From the NCBI GenBank assembly GCA_003833135.1, contig QZLH01000165.1, positions 225,106-289,105 on the forward strand: 64,000 bases of DNA. Direction: 5' to 3'. Below are positions 1 to 12,850 of this stretch, one piece after another. The notes below the pieces were generated by a model. The model searched no databases. It saw only the letters and a list, made by a program, of their open reading frames with translations, and was not told the origin of the DNA. Source of the stretch: Oehlia diaphana (taxonomy: Eukaryota; Glomeromycota; Glomeromycetes; Glomerales; Glomeraceae). The first letter of the stretch is position 1; each line of letters starts with the position of its first letter. The position numbers were made by a program, and so were the translations under genes.

Positions 1-99
1 AAATTTTTTCTTAAAATTAAAGTAATTGTTTAAATTATTTTATTTATAGCTTAGGTTTTAAGACATGTTTTAAATGTAAATTTATTAAAGTTTTCAATT

Positions 100-1480
100 T
101 ATACAAAAATTTTTATTATTCATCAATTCTTCAACTTCGAAATCTTTATTTTCACTTTCAGCCAATAACATATCATCACATAAATCTTTATATTCTTTCG
201 CTTTATCAAGATACCTTTTTCAAAATCCAACTATAACTTTAGAGGTAACCTTTTCCTTAAAAGCATACAATAATTTATCTTTAATAGCGAGAAGATTAGG
301 ATGAGAACCAGTTCTAGCAACTACACCTTTTACAATAGACTAAATTCCTTCAATCAGTTGTAATTCACAATGGTAAGGTAGGGTATAAAATAAATTGTGT
401 TCATACTTTTTTGCTATTTCAACACATATGAAAGGCACTTTTGTTTTGTTTAATTTTACTAACTCGTATAATTCTGCTTTGCTAGATCTTTTTGAAATAT
501 TAACACCAACAGATGATGATCACGCAATTAACACATCCTTTCTTGAGTTTGATGTAGATACTTATTCAATTCGACATTTGTGATACTGAGCACCATTCAT
601 GTGAATATCAACTGACTCATATTATTTTTTAATATTAGCACAAAGTTTATCAAAAAGGTCTTCAAATATTTTAGCCGTAAAATTCCTATAATAATCAACA
701 TGATCTGCCACAATATTGGAATTTTGAATAATATCAGAAACATTATCCCAGGTATTAGCATTAGCTCATCTTCTGGAAGGTGATTTAATTGATGGATCCC
801 ATAATAAAAGGGAATTAAGAACGATTTCACTAAAAAGTTTATTAGAGTTATCATTACGCATAACAATTATTGCTTCAAAAATAACGATTAAAAGACCATA
901 TCTAGGTGAATATACAACCCGCATCTATGTATAACTTGTAGTGTAGTGTAAGTGACAGTATAACTCATCCAAGAACACCTCTAGCCTAGTTGGAACTTTG
1001 TTTACTTCCTGTAAATTTTCAAAATAGCATCATAAGTAACAGTTTCAGAAAGCAACATTTTGTGGTGATTCATGCAATATGTTTTGACATTCAGTCATTT
1101 ATCATGACTATAGTAATATCCTAATTTATGAAGTATACGAAGTAGTGTCCATTTTGAAAATATATGACCATTTTCCTCAAGTTTTTATCGTAATACATAT
1201 GTTGAAAGTGGGGCACTAAAAATATTTACAGAAATAACAAGGCTGCATATAAGCTCAATAATATCGCAGTTAAGCTCTTTTTTTGATCGACCGTGGTAAG
1301 TTCTCATTTTTATTATATTTAGCAACCACACGCATAACTGTTGCCTTCTCAATACCAAGAATTGCAGCAATCTCCTTGCATAGTGATAAGTCTTGGTGTT
1401 GTTTCTGGCATTGTCAAATATCTAAAAAATATTGATAGACGCAAATAATCATTTTTTTTCATTGCTAGTTAAAAAATTTT
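100..1480 (-). pseudogene. Decayed IS630/Tc1-type DDE transposase
   Basis: Read on the minus strand, this stretch matches, in several broken frames, the layout of an IS630/Tc1-mariner transposase. A helix-turn-helix (EIAAILGIEKATVMRVVAKY) lies near 1320-1380. A DDE core follows: a 'LDELYCHLHYTTSYT' block near 960-1000, 'VDIHMNGAQYH' near 590-620 and a decayed 'PLPLHCELQ.IEGIW'-like block near 330-380. Stops and frame changes interrupt every segment, so no functional protein can be made. Integration and excision by a DDE transposase is the family role. I could not identify terminal repeats, and the 3' end may lie outside the window. Similar elements are abundant in Rhizophagus genomes (general knowledge). 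The identity is fairly sure; the exact limits are not. Confidence 0.7.
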
Positions 1481-3474
1481 GTCACGTTCTATGTTATTCA
1501 TGAAGAAAAAAAAAGGTTTGTTTTTGATGATAAAATTGAAAGTGGGAACATTTCTTACCTATTATATAATTGTTATGCTCATATAACTTGATTGTTTGAT
1601 TTTTGTGTAATATTATATATCATATTACATTATATTACATGACTTATCATGTAATCCATCCATTATATCATATTACGTTGTAGTATACAGAAATCGACTA
1701 ATAGTTAATATGTAAGGTGCAGTAAATTAGGATAAGTATTAACAGTAACGCAGATCATCAGTTAAGAATTCTAGAATATAGATGTAGATCATTAATTGTG
1801 CCAAATAATAGGACGATCAATTAGATTTTACAAATTAGGAAGAGTTGATCATTTTAGATGAACTCCTATCACATAAGTATAAACTGGATATACGTAATGT
1901 TTCGTATTACGTAGTTCTTTGCATCAACTGCCATTTTAAATTTTATAAAAAGGACCCATTTTTGACTTGATAGTCAAGCAAGTAGATTATGAATTGAGAA
2001 AAATAAAAATTGATATTTTGAATATTGTAACCCTTTAATTATTTTGACTCGATTCTTTAGCCTTTTCTTATGAGTAAAAGTGCGTAGTCAACTAATTACT
2101 AACAAAAGGTATATGTGAAAGGCCTGAACGTAATAGTTCTGTTAGTCCGAATGTACATTACCTATATTAATGAATAGGAGAAGAATCCAAAGAGTGCAAT
2201 AATCAAAGAAGTAGATGAAGAAGTCTGGAGAGATTTATTAATGAAGGGAAACTCTCGCACTTCAACAACAAATCTAAACCAAGCAACCAATCAACATATT
2301 ATAACTAGATTTTACTAACTTTGACGTCTTCACGTGGCAGGTGGAGCTGACAACGTGACTTATTATCATGTGATTTATTATCATGTGACTTTCTAGTCTT
2401 CTACTCAGTATATTATTTTATTCTTATTATCACATGATCTATTATCATATGACCTTCCATTTGTCTTCTACTTAGTACATTATTTATTCATATCATGTGA
2501 TTTATACATGCTACTCAAATTATTTTGGAATAATTTAGGATGCTGTAATTCATTCAGTTTATATATAATTTACTATGTAAAGTGCCAAAATAATTTGGGA
2601 TGCTATAATTGAATTTGGGATTTTACTTATAATTATGGCAGCTCAAAATAATTTGGGTGGCATATATAATGTAATTAAGCTTAATACCTAGAGTTACAGC
2701 GTAATTCAAAAAAGGGCTGTAACCCAAATTTTTACATGCTGTAATTAATTAAGACTATAAAAATCTTATAGTTGTAATTCAAAATTTTTAAAAAATATTT
2801 AAAGCTAACATCTTTAACCAAACCTACTATACACTTAAAAAGAATTTATATAGTATATATACTTATAGAAAATGCACTTATAGTGGTATCACTGTAATTA
2901 TTATTATTAAAGTATAGGCTTTTTTTTTTATTAATATCAGATATATTTTTTAAAATTAATATGAAAAAAAGTAATGTTATAATTTAATGATAATCTATAA
3001 TTAAAGTATTTAAAATTGTTCTTAGTAAATCTATAAATGCATAGTAATTACCAAAAAAAAAAAATTAAAGTATTTAAAAATAATCTTTGTTATAATAATC
3101 AGCTTATTAGCTTTTTATTTTTTAAAAATTAATAGAATCAATATAAATAAAACCAATTTATTATTTAATATTTTAAAAAGGTAATCTATTTTTAGAAGTT
3201 TAAATTTGTCTTTATTAAAATCAATTTACTTTGTTGATAATTTTTATAAGATTTTTAATAATTTTAATTTCAAAAATAAATCATTTATAAATATATAATT
3301 TATAAGGCAAAATGTAACTGCCATACAGTGTTAAGTACATTTTTGATGATGTATTTTTTGTAAAGAATACCTGAACTTATTTGTGAAAGATAAATGTTAC
3401 ACGAAATTTGTGGCTGGTTGAGCCACATTTTGAACCAAGGAAAAATATAGGATAATCTATACTCAGGGCGCACA
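1481..3474. other. Gene-free AT-rich spacer with degenerate short repeats
   Basis: No open reading frame with coding character is visible. Two repeat patches stand out. At 2340-2510 the word ATCATGTGA or close variants recurs about five times. At 2510-2760 versions of AAATAATTTGGGATGCTATAA recur three times. The rest is low-complexity A/T sequence. Confidence 0.5.
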
Positions 3475-5287
3475 TTAAGGACGCCCTTCGTAATTATCCA
3501 ACATTTGCATGTATTTACGTCGTTTTTCACCGATCATGGGAGAAATTGGTCTGGTCGGTTTTTTATCCGATGGTTGTATATTTATCGGTGTATAATATCG
3601 AATAGGTTGAGCGTGATGAACTAAATCTGCTCTTAACCGATGGATTTCCTCCGCACTGCGTACCTTTAATTAACATAAATGCATAAAGAGTTAAATATTG
3701 AAAAAAGGTCGATAATATGTATTAGTATCTTACCTCTTCCTCCATGATCTTTGCTATTCTTTGTTCCTCAGCTTCCTTCTCTCGGAATCTTCTGTGTTCG
3801 TCATAAATATGACGTTCTTTCATACGAGTATCAGTAAAAAAGAAAAAACCAATTGGTTCTGTTGGTGGAGGACATTCAGGTTTTCTAGGAATTTTAGGCT
3901 CAAAATTGGGGAGAGGTTGTGCATGGAATCGATTTTCCTTAATATATTCCTGCTCTTTTCTCACTTTCTCATAAAATTCTCTTTGATATTTTTCTCCACG
4001 ATCATTAGTTAACAATGCAAATGGTTTTGGGTGAGTTGGTGGATAATAAGGACGTGTAGGCAGACACTTGGAACATTAAAACAAAAGAGAAGAATAATTA
4101 GAATAATTCTTTATTTATTTTTATTCTAGTACGTATAATGGTTACATACATCAGGGGAACCAATAAGAAGTGGTTGCGCTTTAAATTCACGCATCTTTTC
4201 CATTCTCTCTTTTTCTTGACGAATCCTTTCTTCAATTTCTTGTGATTTCCTCTTGGAAATTTCCTCACCAGGTAAACTAAACACTGGTAATTCGATTAAC
4301 CGGTGTTCAATCACCGGTCTATATGGCTCTTTATAATCGGGTACGGGATTAGCTTTAATGACATGTGGTGGTGAAGGACTCTTCGGTCTTGGTGGCTTAG
4401 GTTTCGTTATGGCCGGTGAATATGGTTCAGTCAATTTTGGCTTTTGTACTTTTGGGATTCCGAAATTCCTATTTTCAAGAATCTTTAAAAGAGAATTTAA
4501 ATTTAAAAAAAGCAAGAGACGATGTTATGCGTAAAATCTCAGACGAGCAATTACCTTTCGATCTAATGGGTTAGCCTTGAATCTATAACCTCTCATTTCC
4601 CTTATTTTGCGCTCTTCTGTAGGTAATATACTGAACAAGAATCAAATACATTAATAATTAATTACCCTGCTTATGAATGATTTCGTATTTATTTTATTTA
4701 TTTGAACTTCAATTAATTAGTGACGTATAACTTACGTAGTAGGTTTAGACCTATATTTAGTGCGCAAGTACGGAGATTTCGGTTCAGTTAAGGTATTTGA
4801 ACGTACTTTATCGGACTTTTTTTTTAAGGAAAAAATTGCGATTGTTAGCTTCAAAATCACGATGTTGATTTTTGAAACGTATTATCATCTGATACCTTAG
4901 CATCGAATCTGGTTGGATTGTCTAAAAATTGTTGCACACTGAGAGCTAAAGGAATAAATGGTGATTTTGGGGAATTTTCTTTATTACAAGAGTTATTGGC
5001 CCACGATTCAGTATAAAATTTGAAAGGTTTTGGCACTGTTGGTACGAAAGCACGTTTCTAATAGACGAGATATATTATTATTATAAACGCGTTGAAATGA
5101 TAATATATAAAAGTCACTTTAAATTCATAATAATTACTCGTATTCCACCACTCTTATTAGCTAAATAATTTTTAGTTTGTGGCGATTGAGCACTTGACGT
5201 CACCGATATGACCCGACTAACATCTTCCATATATTCAAACTTTTCGACCACTTCAGGTTTGTCGTTACTAAAATTAGTTGCGTCCAT
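3475..5287 (-). CDS. TPX2-like microtubule/spindle assembly protein
   Basis: Seven exons close into a 440-aa frame: 5138-5287, 4896-5057, 4736-4815, 4555-4630, 4150-4482, 3734-4066 and 3475-3663. The protein is basic, proline-rich and carries Glu/Arg-rich helices. It repeats the TPX2 signature: PTVPKPFKFYTESWAN near residue 53, FKANP and FKAQP blocks, HAQPLPNFEPKIPRK near residue 310, and the C-terminal block EEIHRLRADLVHHAQPIRY followed by a 'P..KKPTRPISP' tail, as in the TPX2 family C-terminal domain. Vertebrate TPX2 nucleates spindle microtubules, activates Aurora A and is controlled by importin/Ran; this role is inferred from family membership. It is shorter than the ~750-aa animal protein. 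The start is the first ATG upstream of exon 1; the frame has no other ATG there. Exon boundaries come from reading GT/AG sites, not from transcripts. Confidence 0.85.
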
Positions 5288-6134
5288 AGTTTTGTTTTCA
5301 GTTTTTGTTACCAAAAATCAAAGTCAACAAAGATTATCAGTTATAAGAGGACTTGTTGATCGCACGCGTATGACGTAAGGTTTTTGACTTTCTTCATGCA
5401 CGATGCCGATCCTGCTGTAAATTGTATAAATAAACTTCGCGTGATCATATAAAACCGGTGCAGGATAGTTTAGTGGATAGTTTGCATACATTCCCCGATT
5501 CAGCCGCAAAAATTACGTTCTTGACCCTCCTCGTATTACTTTTTTGATCCGGTCTGTATGACAAAAATTTCTTTTCTTGACCTGCCAAAAAACATTGATG
5601 CGTTGTTATTTTCTTTTTATAGATACATAAAGAATGACAAAATAATTTTTTTTTTTTTTTTATTTTAATATTTAGTTTTATGTGGTTATAGTTTAGTATT
5701 ATTACCTAATTAATCTTACTATTCTTAAATGTAATCTATTTATTGGCTATCTTTTGTAATTAAAATAAATTATTTTTCTTGTTTATCACATATTACATTT
5801 CAGGTCAAAAGAGGAACATTTTTATTATATATAATCATGTATATTTTGACTGGTCAAAAGCAATACAAGGATGGTCAAAAATATAATTTTTGCGATTCAG
5901 TCAGTTCAGGATGTTGAATTGTTGATGCTTCTTCCCAAAGTCATTATTTTGGTGTCAAGAAAATCTAAAAGATTTTTTTCAATAAAAACAATCAAAGAAA
6001 ACAACCTGAAAGGAAAGGGTTTAACAATTCTTAATACGTAATAGCAATTAAAATTATATGTTGTAGATTTATAAAAACTTTGCAATGCAATTCCAAGATC
6101 TACAACTTGTATATAGGCAACCATGCCAAAAGGA
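5288..6134. other. Spacer between the TPX2-like gene and the MULE
   Basis: This stretch holds the putative 5' flank of the TPX2-like gene. A 62-codon open stretch at 5324-5509 (minus) has no recognisable similarity or partner exon. A T-run lies at about 5648-5661. I see no gene here. Confidence 0.4.
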
Positions 6135-6141
6135 GAAGGTC

Positions 6142-6170
6142 GTTTAAAGCGGAGCAGAGTCACGTGACTT
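6142..6170 (+). repeat. Left terminal inverted repeat of the MULE
   Basis: It pairs with the reverse complement of 8812-8839. The core GAGCAGAGTCACGTGA is identical and contains the palindrome TCACGTGA. Confidence 0.75.
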
Positions 6171-6541
6171 AACCAATTATTACAAGCCACAAGTCACGAT
6201 GTCAAAAAAATTTTTCCATGAAAAAAATTTTTTTTTTTAATCGTTCATATTAAAAAAAATAAAATAAAACTAATTAAAACACTGGAATTATGGTTCTGGC
6301 TAATTTTTTTACAGAAATTTCAAAAAATACCATGAAAAAAAATGAAAAAAATTGAATTTCAAAAAAATAAACACCAAATTTTCACGAATATTTTATTATA
6401 ATTATTTAAATTGTATGATAATAGGATTTAAAGAGGCTTCTAATGTAAAAATAAAAGCCTCTGTTCTCTCAGCATTACCCCCTTTTCAACACTCCCGTAT
6501 CTATCGCAGACTCTTTCAGTCAATTTAAACACAGTAAGTTT

Positions 6542-8491
6542 TCAACTTTCAGCTTTTTTTTGTTGTTCTATTTGTACAAACTCTATCACTAATTCACGAT
6601 GTTCATATACTTCAAATCTGCTCTCCTCAAATATTTTCTGAAACATTCTCCATATATCAGTAGTTAATAATTTCATGTCTTCATACATATATTCGTGAAA
6701 AATATGTTTGCACGGTAACAAGTATCGATTGCGAAACAAACAGTGATAATCAAGTAAAGTCAAACCTGATGCACCTTTACCTTTCTCCAATCTATCCATT
6801 ACGGCATAAGCCTCTTTAATAAGTAGATGTTGAAATGGTAAGGGGAATTTGTGAATCTCCTTGATAATATCCTTTTCTATATCATAAACTGATACTTTTT
6901 TGACACAAAAGTTGAAGGTGGCACTTTTGAATCAGATTGTTTTTTACGATCAATGGCAACGATATTATAGACGGCACCTAAGATAAATGAATAAACAAAA
7001 AGTGAGTGTCTAAGTGAGTTAATAAGCAAACGTTACATAGAAAATTCATATTATTATGTAATTACCTTTAATATGGAAAATCAAACATCAAAATAAGAGG
7101 CGGAAGGGTGGAAAAATAACAAAAAAGTAGAATTTTACCAATTAAACCATGTAAGGATGATGTTTTCCTTTTCAATTCACTGTGGTAAGATTCTAACGGA
7201 TTTGTGAAGGTGACTTGCAAAAGTAAAGAAAAATGTTGGTTCGCCCATAATGCCCATTGTTATGTATTTTTCATGTAATTGCTTCTAATATAATTCTGAA
7301 TAGTAGGAACAGGACAGTTGTTAATAGTTTCTTGGATCAGTTTTTCGCAACCAATTTTTGTCCTTTTATACATTGTCACGATCATAACATCACAGGTTTT
7401 TTTTTCATGAATTTTCAACATTCACATCCGCATAATATATACAACACAAAGTAATACTTCGCACTCTTGCTCACCGGCGTTTACACCAGGAAAAACAATT
7501 TTAACATTTTTAAACTCAACACTACTTTGATTAGATAGAATGTAGGAAGTTCAACGGCAATAGCTGCGAATTTTTTTTAAAGCTTCTGCAACAGTATCAC
7601 TATCCTCACTGCTCACAAAAAAATGCACACCTATATTCCAGCATCCGTAAGTGTTGCGAACGTACAGTGTAAATAGATGCCAATCATATCTATTTGTTTT
7701 ATGGGTGGAATCAATTAGAGTCAACCATCCATGATTCTCAAGTTTTTCAAGTTGCTCGAGATGTGCAAAAACAATGCCCTTAGTAGATCGTTGGTAGATA
7801 TGATAAATTTCAACTTGATATCCTTGCTCTTTTAAATATGATACTGATTGTGAAATATCTAACTTTAAATCAGAATTGCCAACGAAATGAACTTTCATAG
7901 GTCCACGAACTTTATACTTAATGTTCGTTACTTCTTTGTGCTTCAATTCTTGTACACTTGCACTAAGACCTAATTCAATTGTTACATATTCTTTAACAGT
8001 AGCAGTAATTACCAGAGGTAAATAATTTTTGACAGCTTCTTTTTTCACTAAAGTTCGAATAACTTGAGGACGTTTAAGCCTATTGACATCTAACAATGAG
8101 TGTGTATGGTTGGAAGAGTCTTTATAACGTCCAACTTTAACTATTTTCAATAAGACTAACCATTCAACTTAAATTTTAGCATGACATAATCCAGATGGTC
8201 TTATCTTCATTATTCGGCATTTTTCATTAGAAATATTTTCTTTTTGTTGTATACTAGAGTCTTGATGCTTTGTAAAACGGCAAGTAAGTTTCCATTTACT
8301 TGTTTATATAAAGTCCATTGTATCCATATATTTGAAACTAATGGCCACCAATTTTCATCAAAATCCTCCATTTGAACTTCCAAAGAGCAATTTACATCAA
8401 AAAGAAAATTCCACTTTTCTTCTGAAGTGATATTTGTCATTTGCGTGACAACTAAAGTGGTAGCGGAAGTATTAACCAAAGAGACAGACAT
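6542..8491 (-). pseudogene. MULE transposase with SWIM-type zinc finger, broken
   Basis: The longest open piece, 7551-8150, contains the MULE catalytic start: LTLIDSTHKTNRYDWHLFTL, where the Asp is the first acid of the DDE triad. Upstream, 8210-8491 encodes an N-terminal piece in a different frame, joined by an 'IRPSGLCHAKI' stretch that ends in a TAA. Downstream the frame continues with recognisable blocks (PGVNAGEQECEV, TNPLESYHSELK) but is cut by several stops. The C-terminal piece 6542-6799 holds a SWIM-like pattern, C-x9-C-K-H (CLFRNRYLLPCKH). At least one frameshift and four stops are seen, so the element cannot encode its own transposase. The family mobilises DNA by cut-and-paste and is related to plant FAR1/FHY3 proteins (known). 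Decay is moderate: residues around the breaks are still readable, suggesting a not very old copy. Confidence 0.85.
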
Positions 8492-8811
8492 AACAACAAA
8501 AAAGACAAAAAAAATGTTTAACTTAACTATTAATTTATAAGTTTAATATTAGTAAAAAGAAAAAGGACTAAATAAAAAAAAAACTTACAAAAAAAACAAA
8601 AAAAAAATATTTACAATATTTTTTTAAAATACGTGAACTTAATATGAAAATAGTACGATGCTATTCATAAAACGAACAAAAGGATGAGGAAAAAGGTTTA
8701 TATGATTTATAAATCCTAAGGCTTAAAAGAAAGAAAAAGCCTGATAAAAAAATTTTTTTTAAAAAAAAAATAAATAAATAAACAGCCATGTGGCAGTGCA
8801 AATACGTGACG

Positions 8812-8839
8812 TATCACGTGACTCTGCTCTGCTTTAGAC
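8812..8839 (-). repeat. Right terminal inverted repeat of the MULE
   Basis: It is the partner of the left repeat at 6142-6170. The core matches over 16 bp and the flanking bases differ at a few positions. Confidence 0.75.
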
Positions 8840-8861
8840 ATATCCCAAAAGAGGTATAATT

Positions 8862-9177
8862 TAGAGTTGAATACTGAAATATTTTGACTATAGCAAATGT
8901 CAAAACTTACTGCTAAAATTCCAAATCAAATTTTAGAGTTAAATTTTGGTAATAATATGGAATTTGACATCAGTTTTGGGATTTGGCATCCAATTTTAAA
9001 TTTTAATAATAGTCTAAAATTTCAGAAATAGTTCAAAATTTTGGCAACAGTTTGGAATTTTAGCAAAATTTGAGATTTTAGCAATTTTAGTTTCTAACTA
9101 ATGTCAAAATTTCAAACATTACTGAAATCTAAAATTTAGTTTGAAATTTCAGCAAAGAGTTTTAATACTCAACTCTA
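8862..9177. mobile_element. 316-bp MITE with 8-bp target duplication
   Basis: The termini are TAGAGTTGAATACTGAAA on the left and, reverse-complemented, TAGAGTTGAGTATTAAAA on the right. The element is flanked on both sides by the identical 8-mer GTATAATT (8854-8861 and 9178-9185). An 8-bp duplication is typical of hAT-type elements. The interior is made of degenerate A/T words such as GGAATTTTAGCAAAATTTG and has no coding capacity. It starts about 20 bp outside the right end of the MULE. Confidence 0.8.
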
Positions 9178-12100
9178 GTATAATTTTCCTATATTATTAT
9201 TTATAATAGTTAATAGATTATTTGATATTATTGTAAGAAAAAAGAAACAAAAATAAATTGAAATATAAATATATCTATATATTACTTTCAAGAATAGGTT
9301 TACTTATTTATAAAAAAAATCTGCTAAAAAATAGTTAACCTTTTTGTTAAAGATATTAAAAAATATAATATGGCTAAATTTATTAAGTTTTTGTAAAAGA
9401 AAAATTAATGCTTAATGAAGCAACTTTAAAAAAAATATAAAGAGAAAATAGCTGTGACTTTTTCTTAAAATGAATGGAAAAGATTTTCTAGTATTGGAAT
9501 TACTAATAACTTGCAGCTAAAAAATAATTAAAATAAAATAAATAAATAATTATAATCTTGGTTTATATCATATTTTTTAAAATTATTTAATTCTATTATT
9601 TATAAAATAACAGAAAAAATAAGAAAAAGTTGCTGATATTAATAAGAAAAACTAATAAGAATGCAGAAGTTGATAAGAATATTAAAAATAAAGTAACTGA
9701 TAGAAATATAAAGGATGTGATCAAAAAACTTTAAATAAAGCTAATTTTACTAAAATTTTGGATAATTGCAAAAATAAGTTAAAAGGAATTTTTAAATGTT
9801 ACACTTACTTTTTATATTATATGAAATTTTAAAAGATAGAATTATTGTAAAGTATTATATAATAAAAGTAATATTTCATAAAGTTTTTATGCAATAATAC
9901 TATATACTTTAATTAATAATTCATAATAGTGATTATTATAATAGTAATATATAAAAGATTAATAATAACATTCCTTATAATAATAAATATATATATTATT
10001 AGGTGATATATATAATCTAGTAATTCTAATTATAATCTGATATTTCATGACAACTTGAATTTTATAATTATTTTTTATTAAGAGAATCAATATATATAAA
10101 AATTAATTTATAAAATACATTTTTATAAGTTATAAAAATTAAATTTGATAAAAGTTACTCTTAAAATATATAAAACTAGTATAAATAAATGGAAAATAAA
10201 TTGAAAAAAAATTTCTTTAAAAAAATAAATATGTAGTAAAATTAAAGGTATTTTATTAAATAAATTGTTAAAAGATTATTTAATTATTTCATACATAATA
10301 ATAAAAAAGTTAAATTAATACTTTTTATACTTTTATTAAATAAATATTTATTTTTTTTTCTTTTTATTAAATATAATTTAAATAAATATAATAGTAATAA
10401 ACTTTTTCATATTTGGTATACATTGTAACCGTAAAAATGAAGAAAATCATATAATCAAAAGGATAATATATTAACTGAAGGATAAATAATTAACCAAAGA
10501 ATGAATAATTAACTGAGGAAGAATAATCTGGAAGGGTAGAACAATTTATGTAATGTAATATTTACAGTATTACACAATATTTATTTTTAGTTATATTTAT
10601 TTATAATTTAGTTATTTATAGTTATTTAGAATAGTTATTTATTTTCTTATATAGGAATATTTTTTTATATATAATTTTTTATTGAAATAGTGAAAATAAT
10701 AGAAAATGAAATATCAAAATGTATAAATACAAGTGGAGTTCAATAAGAATTCTGCAATCAGTTTTTGACTCAACAAATAAAATTATTAACTATTAAAAGT
10801 TATTTTGAATATGCTCATTGTTTTAAAAATTAATTAATAAGTCTAAAAAATATATTAAAATATAAAGGAATTCTTCAAGTTTGAAAATAAAAAAGTAATA
10901 AAATATGGGAAAACTATCGCAATTTGAAAGTAAAAATGAAGTATTAGTAAAATCTAAACCAAGCATAATAAAATAAGAATATATAAGAAAAAGAAGAATT
11001 AATAAAATATTTGTTTATCTATGAGTGGTAGACGTGGGTGACAACATTAACTAATTTTACCTTTTTAGAGAATTTTAAATACAACTAAATTATTAAGAAA
11101 TTAATAATTCAAAATGCATTAGTAAAAATAATGATAAGTTAAAATAATTCAAGATAAAATTATTAAGAATGATAATATAAAAAAAATGGATATAATAAAT
11201 TTAAGTAATTTAGAATAATATAATACCAGCAATTTTTTTCTTAATTAATTAAATATAGCTCTCTTTTAATTTAAAAAGTACAACTAATATTATAAATCAT
11301 AATTCTAATAAAAAATTATTAATTATATTTTAATTAAGAAATATATAAGTAAAAAACTAGAATATATTGATTCTAATATTAGAAAAACAGAAAAGAATAT
11401 GTTTTTATAAATTAAATTCATTTACAATTATATTTAAAATATTTTAACAACTTGTAAATATAGAAATTAATTTAATCTAATAATATTATTAGATATTTAA
11501 TATTGAAATAAAAACCAAGTTTAAGTTGATTAAAAAGTACTTAAAAAAGGTATTTATGCCTTTAACATAATATTAATAGTTTAAGAGCAGAAAATTAGAA
11601 ACATTATATTTATATTTAAAAACATAAAATAGTAAAAAAATATTAAACCAATATTTATTTTTGACTAGTTTACTAAATTTTTTAATTTATCTGCTATAGT
11701 AAATCTATATTATATTATTTTATTTTTTGTATCAATAAAAAATTTAAAGCAAAAAGTATATATTACATTAAGAATAATTTTTTATAATAACTGTTGCCTA
11801 CTATTAAAATAGGTTACCCTGTAACCTAAAGTAAGATTTACAAATAAAACTCTTTAAAAATCCTATTATAAAAGAAAACTTTATATTACATTGTTATGAT
11901 TTTTTTCCTTTTTAATTAATTAACCAATAGAATTTAAGTAATTTAATTATATAATCATTATTATTATATATAAATAAGAAATTAATTTTTCATTTTATTA
12001 TGATGCTAAAAGTTTATATTTGACAATCATATGATTTTGTTTCAATTTTCTAAGCTGATTTTATATCATGTGATCTGAAATTCAGCCAATAAAAAACTGG

Positions 12101-12246
12101 AATTTTTTGTGTAAAGTACTAATAAAATCTGGTTTTTAAAAATTTTTTATATAAACAAGAAAAAAAGGTAGATTTCAGCAATAAATCGCAACTACTATTT
12201 TATAAAAGTTACATATTAATAAAAAATTTTTTTACATTTGATTCAT

Positions 12247-12307
12247 ATTATGATAATTTGGGATGGCATTATCATAATACATAGAGTCAGCCCAAATTAT
12301 CATAAGT
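12247..12307. repeat. Short inverted repeat (hairpin)
   Basis: Arms ATTATGATAATTTGGGATGG (from 12247) and, reverse-complemented, CTTATGATAATTTGGGCTGA (ending 12307) flank about 17 bp. A second, nested palindrome (ATTATGATAA / TTATCATAAT) shares the left arm. The ATAATTTGGGATG word also occurs at about 2590 and 2650, suggesting one dispersed family. Confidence 0.55.
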
Positions 12308-12639
12308 TCTAGTCAATATATTTTGTTTCAAATTTAAGCTGATCATATGAAAATCATGCAATTTCAAATGCTTATAACTTTTATGTAGATCTTCTTTTAA
12401 AAATCTAACTGGTAATTTAATAAAGTTTACTTTAAAGAATAAAGTTACCAGTTTATTTTTCTAAATTGTATTTTTTTTAAGAAGTTGAAAGATTTTTGTG
12501 TGTCACATTTTTATTGTTAAGTATAGACTTTCAGTATCATATAACTAATAAAATACTAATTAAGTATCTCTATTAGAAGTTATTATATTCTATTGATTAT
12601 TATATTTCTAATTAAAATTGCTTACTGATACCTAAGGGT

Positions 12640-12850
12640 TTAAGTAAGATGACATTTTGCCGAAAAGTGAAATTCTGCTGAAACTATATTAGTTATATTA
12701 AAAAACTGGCAAAACTCTGGAGAAAAGCGAAACTGCCAAAACTTATTATAAATGCTGAAACTGCCAAAATTCTGCTGAAACTATAATAAATCTATAGTAA
12801 AATTTTAACGAAACTAATCGTAGAATTTTGAAGAGGTTTAGACAAGCAAC
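12640..12850. repeat. Degenerate repeat patch with CTGCTGAAAC words
   Basis: ATTCTGCTGAAACTAT occurs twice (about 12671 and 12769) and GAAACTGCCAAAA twice (about 12729 and 12758), separated by related words. Similar words recur near 14110-14230. It resembles the interior of the 8862-9177 MITE in style, but no termini or target duplication could be found. Confidence 0.4.

Larger units (their letters stand above)
6135..8844 (-). mobile_element. Mutator-like element (MULE) with inverted ends
   Basis: The element is bounded by inverted repeats at 6142-6170 and 8812-8839, whose shared core is GAGCAGAGTCACGTGA. Similarity extends inward for roughly 45 bp at lower identity. Candidate target duplications are CCAAAAGGA (6126-6134) and CCAAAAGAG (8845-8853), 7 of 9 identical and consistent with the 9-bp duplication usual for MULEs. 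Inside, on the minus strand, lies a broken MULE transposase. The boundaries given are those implied by the candidate duplications. Confidence 0.7.

Noticed and set aside
5324..5509. 62-codon open stretch upstream of the TPX2-like gene
   Set aside because: No splice connection in phase to exon 1, no recognisable motif; treated as 5' flank.
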